The notes under the pieces are model-generated. The model did not search any database and had not been told where the DNA came from. It saw only the letters and a list, made by a program, of their open reading frames with translations. Shown piece by piece: positions 1 through 5,537 of a DNA stretch of 17,939 nt. Origin of the DNA: CAYUVV01 sp964461325 (GTDB taxonomy: Bacteria; Patescibacteriota; Minisyncoccia; Phycocordibacterales; JACOZG01); NCBI GenBank assembly GCA_964461325.1, contig CAYWTW010000012.1:1-17939 (forward strand). The letters run 5' to 3'. Position 1 is the first letter of the stretch. The number at the start of each line of letters is the position of its first letter. A program made the translations under genes and the position numbers.

Positions 1-130
1 GCTAAAATACCCTTATGTTGCTTGGAAGTGTGGGTACCATACCCGAGTAGCCCGCCCTTAGGTTTTAGTATCGGACTATGTTGAGGCCTCATCTTTTGAG
101 GTGTCTTGGAAAAACCGATATCATGTATTT
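1..130. other. left edge, no gene identified
   Basis: No supported gene is seen before the first CDS. A short plus-strand frame open from the window edge ends with TAG at 58-60 and could be the tail of a gene lying outside the window, but its roughly 19 residues match nothing I recognise. A small inverted repeat (GGGTA, 3-nt loop, TACCC) sits at 32-44 and a palindrome TGAGGCCTCA at about 82-91. The function of both is unknown. Confidence 0.3.
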
Positions 131-1987
131 ATGTCTCCAATTAACAAGGAACAACTCTATTCGGAAGAAACGTTCATTCACTTCTGTGAAAGAGACGAAT
201 TTTCTGGACGGAAACTTCCACGGCGCGTCTCCAAGGAATTTCTCCTAGCCGCCGAAAAGGATGGTTTGATTGTTCCTTTACTAATTGAGAAAGGAAAAAG
301 AAAAAAAGAAGATGGAACTGATGAAGAAGTTGATATTCGCTACTATAGCCCCTTCCAGATTTTTCTGGTTGCAGGACTTATAAATAATGAGATAGACGGC
401 GACGAACTTCGTAGTCCAGATAATTGGGATTGGTATAAAGAAAAAGGCACTCGGTATATCACTTGGGGTGACGGCTCTTCTTCGTGGGTAGAACACTACA
501 AAGCGAAGCGAAGTGATGAACCTCAACCCATGGAGTACAACATCTTTGCCATCGCAGATGATTTTCATAAAGTCATTCACTTGATCCATGGTCTTAAGGC
601 GGAAGACAGGTACGAACGCATAGGTGAGAACCGTCGCTTGTTCACAAGAGCACCTCTCCTCGCCTATAATCTCGATTCGATTGAAAAATCATATGTAGAT
701 CAGTACGGACTTAATCCAGTGAGGCTTAAGCGTGTCATAGCGGCAGTTGGCTCGCTTGCGACAGGAATGGATCCTCTCGAAAGGTGGTTCAACTATATTC
801 AGCGACACTCGCGTACCAGAAGAGATCAATTGAAAGGACTAGCCTCTGTCGCTCAGGATCTTTACGGTTTTTGTGATATCGCATACGAAATCATGGAAAA
901 AGGATATGCCGAGAAACTTCCACCACTCTTAGATTTTCTCCATCCTGACATAAAACCATATCTTATGGAGCGTGCAGAATATGCTAGCGGAGAAGATATA
1001 AAGGCAATAAGTGCGGCTTTCAATAAAGTGCGTGATTGGATTAAAGGAAATGCTGACTTGATAGAAGAGCTTCGTCCCGCAATAGAACGCGAGAAGCTCG
1101 ACGATGCTCTATCAAAAATAGAGGTACGGATAAATGATTATGAAAAACGTTATGGTGATAGGCGTTATGTTGGATCAACGCGAAGATTTAAACCTGAAGA
1201 CAAAAAGTTGGAGGAGTTAGACGACTATACGAAATATTGGGCACAAAATCTTTTCCAGCAAAGACTCAAGATTGACGAGAAAAAAGGAAAAGTCTCAGAA
1301 AAAGATCAGAAGGAAATTCTTGCCTACGAAATTGCTTTTTCCATAGAGAGAACCTTGGATGATATCGGTCGTTCGGTATCAAACATTGCACACCAGATAG
1401 CTGAAGCTACTTGGCCGCTTCACTACAAAGCGGAGCGTGAAAAAGAACTGTCTCATGTACCAGCGTTGAAGGAATTCGGGGAAAAAGTTCCGCGAACTGA
1501 TCCAGAATACGCACGCAAACATCATGAGTTCTGGACTAAGGGGATGAAGGAGTACGAGAAACCTCACCAGGAAAGGTTGGATCGACTGGACCGTGTGCGA
1601 TCGGAACTCCATGGAATTGGAGGTCAAACTCGTCTCGCATTTTGCGCGGCATGCCGAAAGAATCCAGTTCAGCTTCATTACGCCCACCTAGACCGCCAGA
1701 TATCTCATGAGGCTGTATGCGACGAGTGCTTAGAAAGCGAAAAGAAAAAGGCTATGTCTGGTACGGCCGAGGAAAGGAAGAAAATGAAGTACGCCGAATG
1801 GCTTTGCGACTATTGTGGTGCAAAAGTGTTGCTGAAGTTTGCTGTTGGCAACACAATCAGCGTAACTACCCAGAATAATGTGCCGATTCAGCTTTCTTTG
1901 GAGTATGGACGCCTTGATTTACAGGCAAAATGTCCCGATTGTGGCGAGACAAGCGATCGCCCCATTGATTGGGGTTGGATTTCTTGA
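131..1987 (+). CDS. hypothetical protein with two C-terminal zinc-ribbon-like CxxC modules (618 aa)
   Basis: I do not recognise this family. The N-terminal 80 residues contain a short helix-rich stretch ending in YYSPFQI that resembles a MerR-like or winged-helix fold, but this is weak. Residues 100-480 are charged and mostly alpha-helical, with several Lys/Glu-rich stretches that could form coiled coil. The C-terminus carries four CxxC pairs: C505/C508 with C530/C533, then C559/C562 with C601/C604. These fit two zinc-binding ribbons, as in nucleic-acid-binding or protein-docking domains. No catalytic motif, signal peptide or membrane segment is visible. ATG at 131 is preferred; a GTG at 101 would add ten residues, and neither has a good Shine-Dalgarno sequence. 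Base composition is more A/T-rich than the genes right of 4.8 kb, and the neighbours are a sigma fragment, a recombinase remnant and an IS, so acquisition by transfer is likely. Confidence 0.8.
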   Translation: MSPINKEQLYSEETFIHFCERDEFSGRKLPRRVSKEFLLAAEKDGLIVPLLIEKGKRKKEDGTDEEVDIRYYSPFQIFLVAGLINNEIDGDELRSPDNWDWYKEKGTRYITWGDGSSSWVEHYKAKRSDEPQPMEYNIFAIADDFHKVIHLIHGLKAEDRYERIGENRRLFTRAPLLAYNLDSIEKSYVDQYGLNPVRLKRVIAAVGSLATGMDPLERWFNYIQRHSRTRRDQLKGLASVAQDLYGFCDIAYEIMEKGYAEKLPPLLDFLHPDIKPYLMERAEYASGEDIKAISAAFNKVRDWIKGNADLIEELRPAIEREKLDDALSKIEVRINDYEKRYGDRRYVGSTRRFKPEDKKLEELDDYTKYWAQNLFQQRLKIDEKKGKVSEKDQKEILAYEIAFSIERTLDDIGRSVSNIAHQIAEATWPLHYKAEREKELSHVPALKEFGEKVPRTDPEYARKHHEFWTKGMKEYEKPHQERLDRLDRVRSELHGIGGQTRLAFCAACRKNPVQLHYAHLDRQISHEAVCDECLESEKKKAMSGTAEERKKMKYAEWLCDYCGAKVLLKFAVGNTISVTTQNNVPIQLSLEYGRLDLQAKCPDCGETSDRPIDWGWIS

Positions 1988-2189
1988 GGCATTTAGCGTA
2001 TATTGTTAGTAAGGAAATATTTCCCCGTCGCAATCGAAGCGGCCATTATTAAAGCCAGCTAAGGGCTGGTCCAGATGGCGATAAAAAGGGCTGTCAATCG
2101 AACCTACATTGTTGTGGGTCTGGTTGAGAGTCCTTTTTGTATTCTTATACCCGCCCATGGTGATGGAGGTCCTAATTAAGGACAGCCAT
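1988..2189. other. intergenic region with hairpins
   Basis: This stretch separates the zinc-ribbon protein from the sigma-like gene. It contains a hairpin at 2055-2069 (CCAGC, 5-nt loop, GCTGG) and another at 2169-2183 (GTCCT, loop AATTA, AGGAC). The second buries the AAGGA that would be the ribosome binding site of the gene starting at 2190. A minus-strand open frame (2209-2006) spans it but shows no family signature, and I do not call it a gene. Confidence 0.5.
2124..2151 (+). promoter_or_regulatory. possible promoter of the sigma-like gene
   Basis: TTGAGA at 2124-2129 and TATACC at 2146-2151 are separated by 16 bp, a plausible sigma-70-type promoter. It would give a leader of about 30 nt that includes the hairpin at 2169-2183. 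This is a match by eye only. Confidence 0.4.
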
Positions 2190-2471
2190 ATGACCATCAA
2201 TATACTCAATTATCAGAACGATATTCGTGCCAAGGCTAAAACGGCACACATTCCGGGCATGGAATGGGAAGATGTTTTCCAGGAAGTGATGCTCCACCTC
2301 CTCCTTGTTCAGAACAAATACGATCCCAAGAAAAGTGGCCCCCGAACTTTCGTATGTCGTGTTGCCACGAACAAGATCAGAGATCTCATTCGTCGCGCAT
2401 CTGCAAAGAAACGAAATCTCTACGATGTAGTTTCTCTCGATGAGCTTATCGAGGGAGGTCTTGAAATATAG
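2190..2471 (+). CDS. small sigma-70 region 2-like protein (93 aa)
   Basis: Residues about 10-80 read like sigma-70 region 2: a WEDVFQEVMLHLL helix (the DxxQExF-type core-binding motif), then KYDP, then RTFVCRVATNKIRDLIRR, which matches the helix that contacts the -10 element and ends in the usual basic cluster. A short SLDEL stretch follows and the protein stops. There is no region 4, so at 93 aa it is about half the size of even a small ECF sigma factor. The start at 2190 is chosen over an upstream in-frame ATG at 2109, because AAGGA at 2179-2182 sits just ahead and the upstream residues are hydrophobic and unlike the family. The frame ends one base before the stop codon of an opposing recombinase remnant. 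It could be a truncated sigma factor, or a dedicated region-2-only regulator of a mobile element. Confidence 0.7.
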   Translation: MTINILNYQNDIRAKAKTAHIPGMEWEDVFQEVMLHLLLVQNKYDPKKSGPRTFVCRVATNKIRDLIRRASAKKRNLYDVVSLDELIEGGLEI

Positions 2472-2578
2472 CTATTCGATAGCGACTAGACCCTTCGTAA
2501 TCTTCAGCTTCGACCTGAAGCACCCCATCAGCTCCCGCTTCTCCTCATTTGTGCCTTCCTTGAGGATGTATTTGGCAT
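2472..2578 (-). pseudogene. 3' remnant of a serine recombinase gene, cut by an IS3 element
   Basis: Read on the minus strand, this stretch encodes about 35 residues: NAKYILKEG, then NEEKRELMG, then CFRSKLKITKG, ending LVAIE and TAG at 2474-2472. The pattern (NAxxxxxxG, then EEKRELL-like, then a basic strand and a short hydrophobic end) resembles the extreme C-terminus of large serine recombinases. The frame runs on a few codons into the IS terminal repeat and then meets a stop in the IS, so the rest of the gene is gone. No matching upstream half is visible right of the IS. The assignment is from memory of the family, and the short length limits confidence. Confidence 0.55.
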
Positions 2579-2603
2579 TGGCAGGTACCCCATATACTAG
2601 ACA
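2579..2603 (+). repeat. left terminal inverted repeat of the IS3 element
   Basis: It starts TGGCAGGTACCCCAT and ends AGACA. It pairs with the reverse complement of 3749-3773 at 19 of 25 positions; the mismatches lie at position 6 and in a five-base block near the inner end. Confidence 0.88.
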
Positions 2604-2664
2604 CAGTTGTGCAGTAAAACTGGGCTGATTGAGGACGGCGAGCTAGAATCAAGTGGATTAACCC

Positions 2665-2681
2665 CCCGCCTCATTGGCGGG
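2665..2681 (+). other. GC-rich hairpin upstream of the transposase start
   Basis: CCCGCC (2665-2670), loop TCATT, GGCGGG (2676-2681) form a perfect 6-bp stem 14 nt before the orfA start. A hairpin here may limit transposase expression from outside transcription, as known for several IS families; that role is inference. The core CCGCCTCATTGGCGG recurs exactly in the RNase P RNA gene at about 14510-14524. Confidence 0.65.
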
Positions 2682-2695
2682 CAAGCTCACTAAAT

Positions 2696-2947
2696 ATGGC
2701 AAACATCACCGACCAAGAATTGAAAGACCGAATCATTGACAAGTTAAAAAGCGAAGGCTTGACCGTCGGTCAAGCCGCTACCGAGTTTGGTTTGTCCAAA
2801 ACCACCATTTACGGTTGGCTACGCCGAAAAGCTGGCGGCGATCCGAGTGCGCTCGAAATCTCCAAACTGAGACGAGAGAACAGGGAATTGAAAGAAATCA
2901 TTGGTGCTTTCACTCTCGACACCGAGCGGCGGAAAAAAAATCGCTAA
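2696..2947 (+). CDS. IS3-family transposase OrfA (helix-turn-helix protein, 83 aa)
   Basis: The first 45 residues form a helix-turn-helix of the IS3 OrfA type (GLTVGQAATEFGLSKTTIYG, then WLRRK). A leucine-zipper-like helix follows (ISKLRRENRELKEIIGAF), used in this family for dimerisation. OrfA binds the IS ends and, alone, represses transposition. The frame reaches TAA just after an A8 run at 2933-2940, where transposase fusion to OrfB would occur. No good ribosome binding site precedes the ATG. OrfB lies in the +1 frame relative to OrfA, not the -1 frame expected for this family. Confidence 0.9.
   Translation: MANITDQELKDRIIDKLKSEGLTVGQAATEFGLSKTTIYGWLRRKAGGDPSALEISKLRRENRELKEIIGAFTLDTERRKKNR
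2933..2940 (+). other. A8 homopolymer at the orfA/orfB junction (possible frameshift or slippage site)
   Basis: Eight consecutive A bases lie in the overlap of orfA and orfB. Removing one A, or adding two, would put the two frames in a single ORF joining ...ERRKK to IAKARAMK. The -1 frame runs into TGA about 20 nt downstream and does not contain orfB, so classical -1 ribosomal slippage would not make the transposase. Transcriptional slippage, a +1 shift, independent OrfB translation or a homopolymer sequencing error remain possible. Confidence 0.6.
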
Positions 2948-2957
2948 GGCTCGAGCG

Positions 2958-3755
2958 ATGAAGCTCCCGAAAACCCTCCTAGCCAAAAGACTGGGATTGG
3001 CTCGTTCGACCCTCTACTACCGCTCGAGGAAAACCCAAGCTGACGAAGAAGCCAGGGCTCTGATTGAGGAGGTGATGATCGGCAATCCGGCTTACGGCCA
3101 CAAGCGGATTGCCCTAAATCTCGGCTGGAACAAAAAGAAAGTTCTCCGTCTGATGAAAAAGTTTGGCTTAAGGCCTAAGCTGAGAAGGAGCCAGAAATGG
3201 CAGAAAAAGAGCGACCAAGGTTTGGCACCGACAGTTTATTCAAATCTGGTGGCCAACTGGTGCCCCCTCGCCTCGGATGTGGTCTGGTATGCCGATTTCA
3301 CTTACTTGAAGGTCAGAGATTCTTTCTTGTACCTGGCGACAGTGATTGACGGCTACACCAAGGACATCATCGGCTTCGCTCTGTCGCGGCGACACAACCG
3401 ACAGCTGGTGAAAGTGGCGACACTGGAGGCGATCACCAGCCGTGGTCGCTTGCCCCACTACTTCCACTCCGATCAGGGGTCCGAATATCAATCGGAGGAA
3501 CACCTAAAGCTCCTAGAGAGTCGAGGGGTCCTAGTCTCGATGAGCCAAAAGGCGAGTCCCTGGCAAAAACCCTCCCAAGAATCATTCTACTCGCAGTTCA
3601 AGCTGGAGTTGGGCAGCTTAAACCACCTCAGTGAAGGCGAGATCGTGGAAAGAATTTATCAACAAATCTATTACTACAACCACCTGCGGATTCACACCGC
3701 GCTCAAGATGCCGCCGTACAAATATTATCTAAACCAGATGAACAAAGTTGTCTGA
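2958..3755 (+). CDS. IS3-family transposase OrfB (DDE integrase core, 265 aa)
   Basis: This is the catalytic part of the IS3 transposase, which cuts and joins the element ends. An N-terminal HTH_21-like helical region (residues 1-75, with the family motif NPAYGHKRI) leads into an RNase H-fold rve domain. The catalytic triad is complete: D113 in WYADFTY, D172 in FHSDQGSEY and E208 in PSQESFYSQFK. The second Asp and the Glu are 35 residues apart, the D,D(35)E spacing of this family. The C-terminus has the usual YYYNHLRIHTALKMPPYKY motif. The start is uncertain: the open frame extends upstream to TTG 2901, and in most relatives the protein is made as an OrfA-OrfB fusion. ATG 2958 is the first ATG after the A8 run, 10 nt past the orfA stop. 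The copy looks intact. Confidence 0.92.
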   Translation: MKLPKTLLAKRLGLARSTLYYRSRKTQADEEARALIEEVMIGNPAYGHKRIALNLGWNKKKVLRLMKKFGLRPKLRRSQKWQKKSDQGLAPTVYSNLVANWCPLASDVVWYADFTYLKVRDSFLYLATVIDGYTKDIIGFALSRRHNRQLVKVATLEAITSRGRLPHYFHSDQGSEYQSEEHLKLLESRGVLVSMSQKASPWQKPSQESFYSQFKLELGSLNHLSEGEIVERIYQQIYYYNHLRIHTALKMPPYKYYLNQMNKVV

Positions 3756-3773
3756 AGAATGGGGTACTTGCCA
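3749..3773 (-). repeat. right terminal inverted repeat of the IS3 element
   Basis: The reverse complement begins TGGCAAGTACCCCAT and ends AGACA, matching the left end at 19 of 25 positions. The orfB stop (TGA, 3753-3755) lies inside the repeat. Confidence 0.88.
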
Positions 3774-4027
3774 GCCCGCCAAAATTGGAAATCCGAATCG
3801 GAAGCAAAAATGCGCTCGGCGCGTGCGAAGTGGGTTCGAGCAAAGGTGATACACTCACCGCCAATCAGGATTTTGCAAATTCAAAGAGGTTGCCTCGCGG
3901 TGGCTTTGCCGCCGCTCAGTTAGAATTTGAAAGGGCTTTTTGTGCAAAGAAGAAAAAGATTTATAAATGAAAAGCAGAATAAAAGTTTTGTTGTTAAAAT
4001 GATAAGCGCGGGAATATAAATAAAATT
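3774..4027. other. gene-free, hairpin-dense region right of the IS
   Basis: No gene is supported; a 61-codon plus-strand frame starting at 3785 has a Ser/Gly/Ala-rich product that matches no family I know. Several hairpins can be read: TCCG-AAT-CGGA (3792-3802), GCGC-TCG-GCGC (3812-3822), GGTGA-TACAC-TCACC (3845-3859), GAGG-TTG-CCTC (3886-3896) and GCGGTGGC-TTT-GCCGCCGC (3897-3915, one G-T pair). Two longer-range stems enclose them: GCAAAA (3804-3809) with TTTTGC (3871-3876), and CAAATTC (3876-3882) with GAATTTG (3923-3929). The two stems share base 3876. This could be a structured RNA, a REP-like repeat or a recombination site. Confidence 0.45.
3991..4020 (+). promoter_or_regulatory. possible promoter of the DUF1761 gene
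   Basis: TTGTTA (3991-3996), 18 bp, TATAAA (4015-4020). The -10 box ends only 7 nt before the ATG at 4028, and no Shine-Dalgarno sequence is present, so any transcript would be essentially leaderless. Confidence 0.45.
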
Positions 4028-4453
4028 ATGGAAACACTATCAATAAATTATTTTGCCGTTGTGGCTGGCGCGGTACTGTCTATGGTTATCGGCGCTCTCT
4101 GGTATGGCCCGTTTTTCGGTAAAAAGTGGTTGGAGATAGCCGCCGCGACTTCTGCTGATTTGGAAGCAAGAAAGAAGATGCAAAAAGAGGCCGCGCCTTT
4201 ATACTTGACGCAGTTCGTTCTAACGCTGTTTCAGGTTTTGGTATTGGCGCATTTGATCGCAGATACAAAGATAGTCGGAGGGCTTGAGAGAGCGCTCTGG
4301 ATTTGGGGAGCGTTTGTGATTCCTACCTTGGCTGGCACTGTGATGTGGACCAACGAGCGAGGCAAGAGGAAACAGGCTCGGTTCTTGATTCAGGGGGGAT
4401 ACCAATTAGTGATATTTATTGTGTTTGGGTTGCTCTTGCAATTTTGGAAATAG
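4028..4453 (+). CDS. DUF1761 family membrane protein (141 aa)
   Basis: A small integral membrane protein of unknown function. Four membrane segments are visible at about residues 6-27, 57-78, 86-107 and 119-139. The first ends in the family signature GALWYGPFFGKKW (22-34), followed by a short charged helix (42-55). Length and layout fit DUF1761, whose members are 130-150 aa. It is followed after 25 nt by the next gene on the same strand, and a 14-bp perfect palindrome (4453-4466) lies between them. Start ATG 4028 is well supported by the alignment of the first helix. Small DUF1761 genes are common accessory genes; no function can be assigned. Confidence 0.8.
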   Translation: METLSINYFAVVAGAVLSMVIGALWYGPFFGKKWLEIAAATSADLEARKKMQKEAAPLYLTQFVLTLFQVLVLAHLIADTKIVGGLERALWIWGAFVIPTLAGTVMWTNERGKRKQARFLIQGGYQLVIFIVFGLLLQFWK

Positions 4454-4478
4454 ATTTTTAAAAATCGCTAATAGTTTG

Positions 4479-4727
4479 ATGGCTAAAAAATCTATTATTG
4501 GCGTGGCGCACAAATTGCCAGCGGATTTGCGGCGGGCGATTGTTTCTAGCCGAACGGCTCGAGCGACGTGGGACGATATCACACCCCTTGCCCGTAATGA
4601 GTGGATTTGCTGGGTGACGTCGGGCAAGAAAGCGGAAACGCGAGACATTCGGGTCGAGAAAGCTGTCTCCAAACTGCAAAGCGGAAGGCGTCGGCCTTGT
4701 TGCTGGGCCGGTTGCCCGCATCGTTGA
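4479..4727 (+). CDS. YdeI/OmpD-associated (OmdA-like) family protein (82 aa)
   Basis: A short soluble protein. Residues 30-82 carry the family pattern W-D-x-LTP-x-ARNEW with x-x-W, then K-x-AETR-x-x-R, then a C-terminal GRRRPCCWAGCPHR. The two Cys residues before WAGCPHR plus the third could bind a metal, but this is not established. Related proteins are annotated as bacteriocin-protection or OmpD-associated; the molecular function is not known to me. ATG 4479 is chosen because the upstream extension back to 4419 overlaps the DUF1761 gene and carries no family similarity. The last codons overlap the -35 box of the promoter of the following gene. Confidence 0.75.
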   Translation: MAKKSIIGVAHKLPADLRRAIVSSRTARATWDDITPLARNEWICWVTSGKKAETRDIRVEKAVSKLQSGRRRPCCWAGCPHR

Positions 4728-4752
4728 CAGAAAGTTTACTTTATATTAAAAT
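4724..4752 (+). promoter_or_regulatory. strong sigma-70-type promoter for the HD hydrolase gene
   Basis: A perfect -35 TTGACA (4724-4729), 17-bp spacer and TAAAAT (4747-4752). The -35 box overlaps the stop codon of the preceding gene. The predicted transcript starts near 4759 and has a leader of about 60 nt with a good ribosome binding site. Confidence 0.75.
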
Positions 4753-4809
4753 AGAAAAGGATTAAACGGAATCGAACAAAGTTATTTTCAATTCTCAAAC
4801 TATCAGGAA

Positions 4810-4815
4810 AAGGAG
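4810..4815 (+). promoter_or_regulatory. ribosome binding site of the HD hydrolase gene
   Basis: AGGAGA (within AAAAGGAGACG) lies about 6 nt before ATG 4822. It is one of the clearest Shine-Dalgarno sequences in the window and fixes the start. Confidence 0.75.
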
Positions 4816-4821
4816 ACGACC

Positions 4822-5439
4822 ATGACGCTTGAGGAGCGCTGGATGAGATTGTGGCGGCGGCTGGGAGTACCGAGCGTTGATAACAAGGCGATTTATGCTG
4901 ATTTGATTCGGAGGTATTCCGAACCGTCTCGCAGGTATCACACGCTTGAGCATATCGAACACTGCCTTGAGCAATTGGACATGGTTCAAAGTCTGGCGGC
5001 CAATTTGTGGGCTTTGGAATTTGCTCTTTGGTATCATGACGCGGTCTACGACCCGAAGGCCGAAGACAACGAAGAACGGAGCGCGGAATTGGCGATGGAG
5101 GTGGCGAGCGCCGCCAAACTGCCCGCGAAATTTTGCCTAGAAGTCGGGCGTCTCGTTCTGGCGACCAAGCACTTCTCATTAGCCGCGTCGGGTGGGGATT
5201 CTCAACTGATTGCGGATATTGATTTGTCTGGCTTGGCCTTACCCCATGAGAAGTTTGAGAAAAACTGGCAATTGATTAGGGCAGAATATGCCTGGGTTCC
5301 GGAGGACCAATTCAACGCCGATCGATCGTCGATGTTACGAAGTCTTTGCTGTTTGCGCATTTTCAAGACAAAGTTTTTTTATGATTTGTGCGAGAATGCG
5401 GCGCGGCAAAATATCCAGCGCAAATTGGCTAGTCTGTGA
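4822..5439 (+). CDS. predicted metal-dependent HD-superfamily phosphohydrolase (205 aa)
   Basis: Belongs to the small HD-domain proteins grouped as COG4339-type predicted hydrolases, which are expected to bind divalent metal and cleave a phosphoester; the substrate is unknown. The visible motifs are RRYHTLEHI (residues 37-45, with H40 and H44), the HD pair in WYHDAVYD (H72, D73), EDNEERSA (81-88), TKHF (115-118) and ADIDLSGL (131-138), which together supply the metal ligands. Length is normal. It stands alone: its own consensus promoter overlaps the previous gene, an AGGAGA ribosome binding site precedes it, and a strong terminator follows 23 nt after the stop. Confidence 0.87.
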   Translation: MTLEERWMRLWRRLGVPSVDNKAIYADLIRRYSEPSRRYHTLEHIEHCLEQLDMVQSLAANLWALEFALWYHDAVYDPKAEDNEERSAELAMEVASAAKLPAKFCLEVGRLVLATKHFSLAASGGDSQLIADIDLSGLALPHEKFEKNWQLIRAEYAWVPEDQFNADRSSMLRSLCCLRIFKTKFFYDLCENAARQNIQRKLASL

Positions 5440-5462
5440 TCGTATGATGGCGGTTGTAACGT

Positions 5463-5508
5463 AACGGTGGCATCCTCTGGTGTGAGGATGCCACCGTTCT
5501 TGTTTTTG
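5463..5508 (+). terminator. intrinsic terminator after the HD hydrolase gene
   Basis: A perfect 15-bp stem: AACGGTGGCATCCTC (5463-5477), loop TGGTGT, then the reverse complement at 5484-5498, followed by a T-rich tail (TTGTTTTTG). It is the strongest hairpin-plus-T-tract terminator in the window. Confidence 0.9.
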
Positions 5509-5527
5509 TGTGCCGGCCGGTTATAAT
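5500..5527 (+). promoter_or_regulatory. promoter of the DUF1189-like/tyrS unit
   Basis: TTGTTT (5500-5505), 16 bp, TATAAT (5522-5527). The -35 box lies in the T-tract of the preceding terminator. The -10 box ends 10 nt before ATG 5538 and no Shine-Dalgarno sequence is possible in between, so the mRNA should be leaderless. Confidence 0.65.
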
Positions 5528-5537
5528 TAATTCCATC

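Larger units (their letters stand above)
2579..3773 (+). mobile_element. complete IS3-family insertion sequence, 1195 bp
   Basis: The element begins TGGCAGGTACCCC and ends GGGGTACTTGCCA, so it has the 5'-TG...CA-3' ends typical of IS3 elements. The 25-bp terminal inverted repeats match at 19 of 25 positions. Between them lie orfA (HTH) and orfB (DDE transposase). Total length is at the usual lower end for IS3 elements. The flanking bases (CAT on the left, GCC on the right) are not a 3-bp target duplication, which suggests a later rearrangement or that one flank was exchanged. It interrupts the recombinase remnant at 2472-2578. Confidence 0.88.

Noticed and set aside
1..100. Possible integron attC-like or tRNA-like element from CCCTTAGG / TTTTAG motifs
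   Set aside because: No core GTTRRRY/RYYYAAC pair and no long imperfect palindrome could be matched; only a short 5-bp inverted repeat is present.
2006..2209. 67-codon minus-strand ORF between the first two genes
   Set aside because: It overlaps the start of the sigma-like gene and its promoter, shows no family pattern and has no good ribosome binding site.
3826..3842. GGGTTCGAGC, resembling a tRNA T-loop
   Set aside because: The flanking 5-base stems do not pair, no anticodon arm or acceptor stem fits around it, and no discriminator region follows. It is probably chance within the hairpin-rich stretch.
3785..3970. 61-codon plus-strand ORF right of the IS
   Set aside because: The product is low-information, the start is not supported, and the DNA is better explained by overlapping hairpins.
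4453..4466. Perfect 14-bp A/T palindrome GATTTTTAAAAATC after the DUF1761 gene
   Set aside because: It has no loop and low G+C, so it is unlikely to be a terminator. It may be a protein-binding site, but nothing else supports that.
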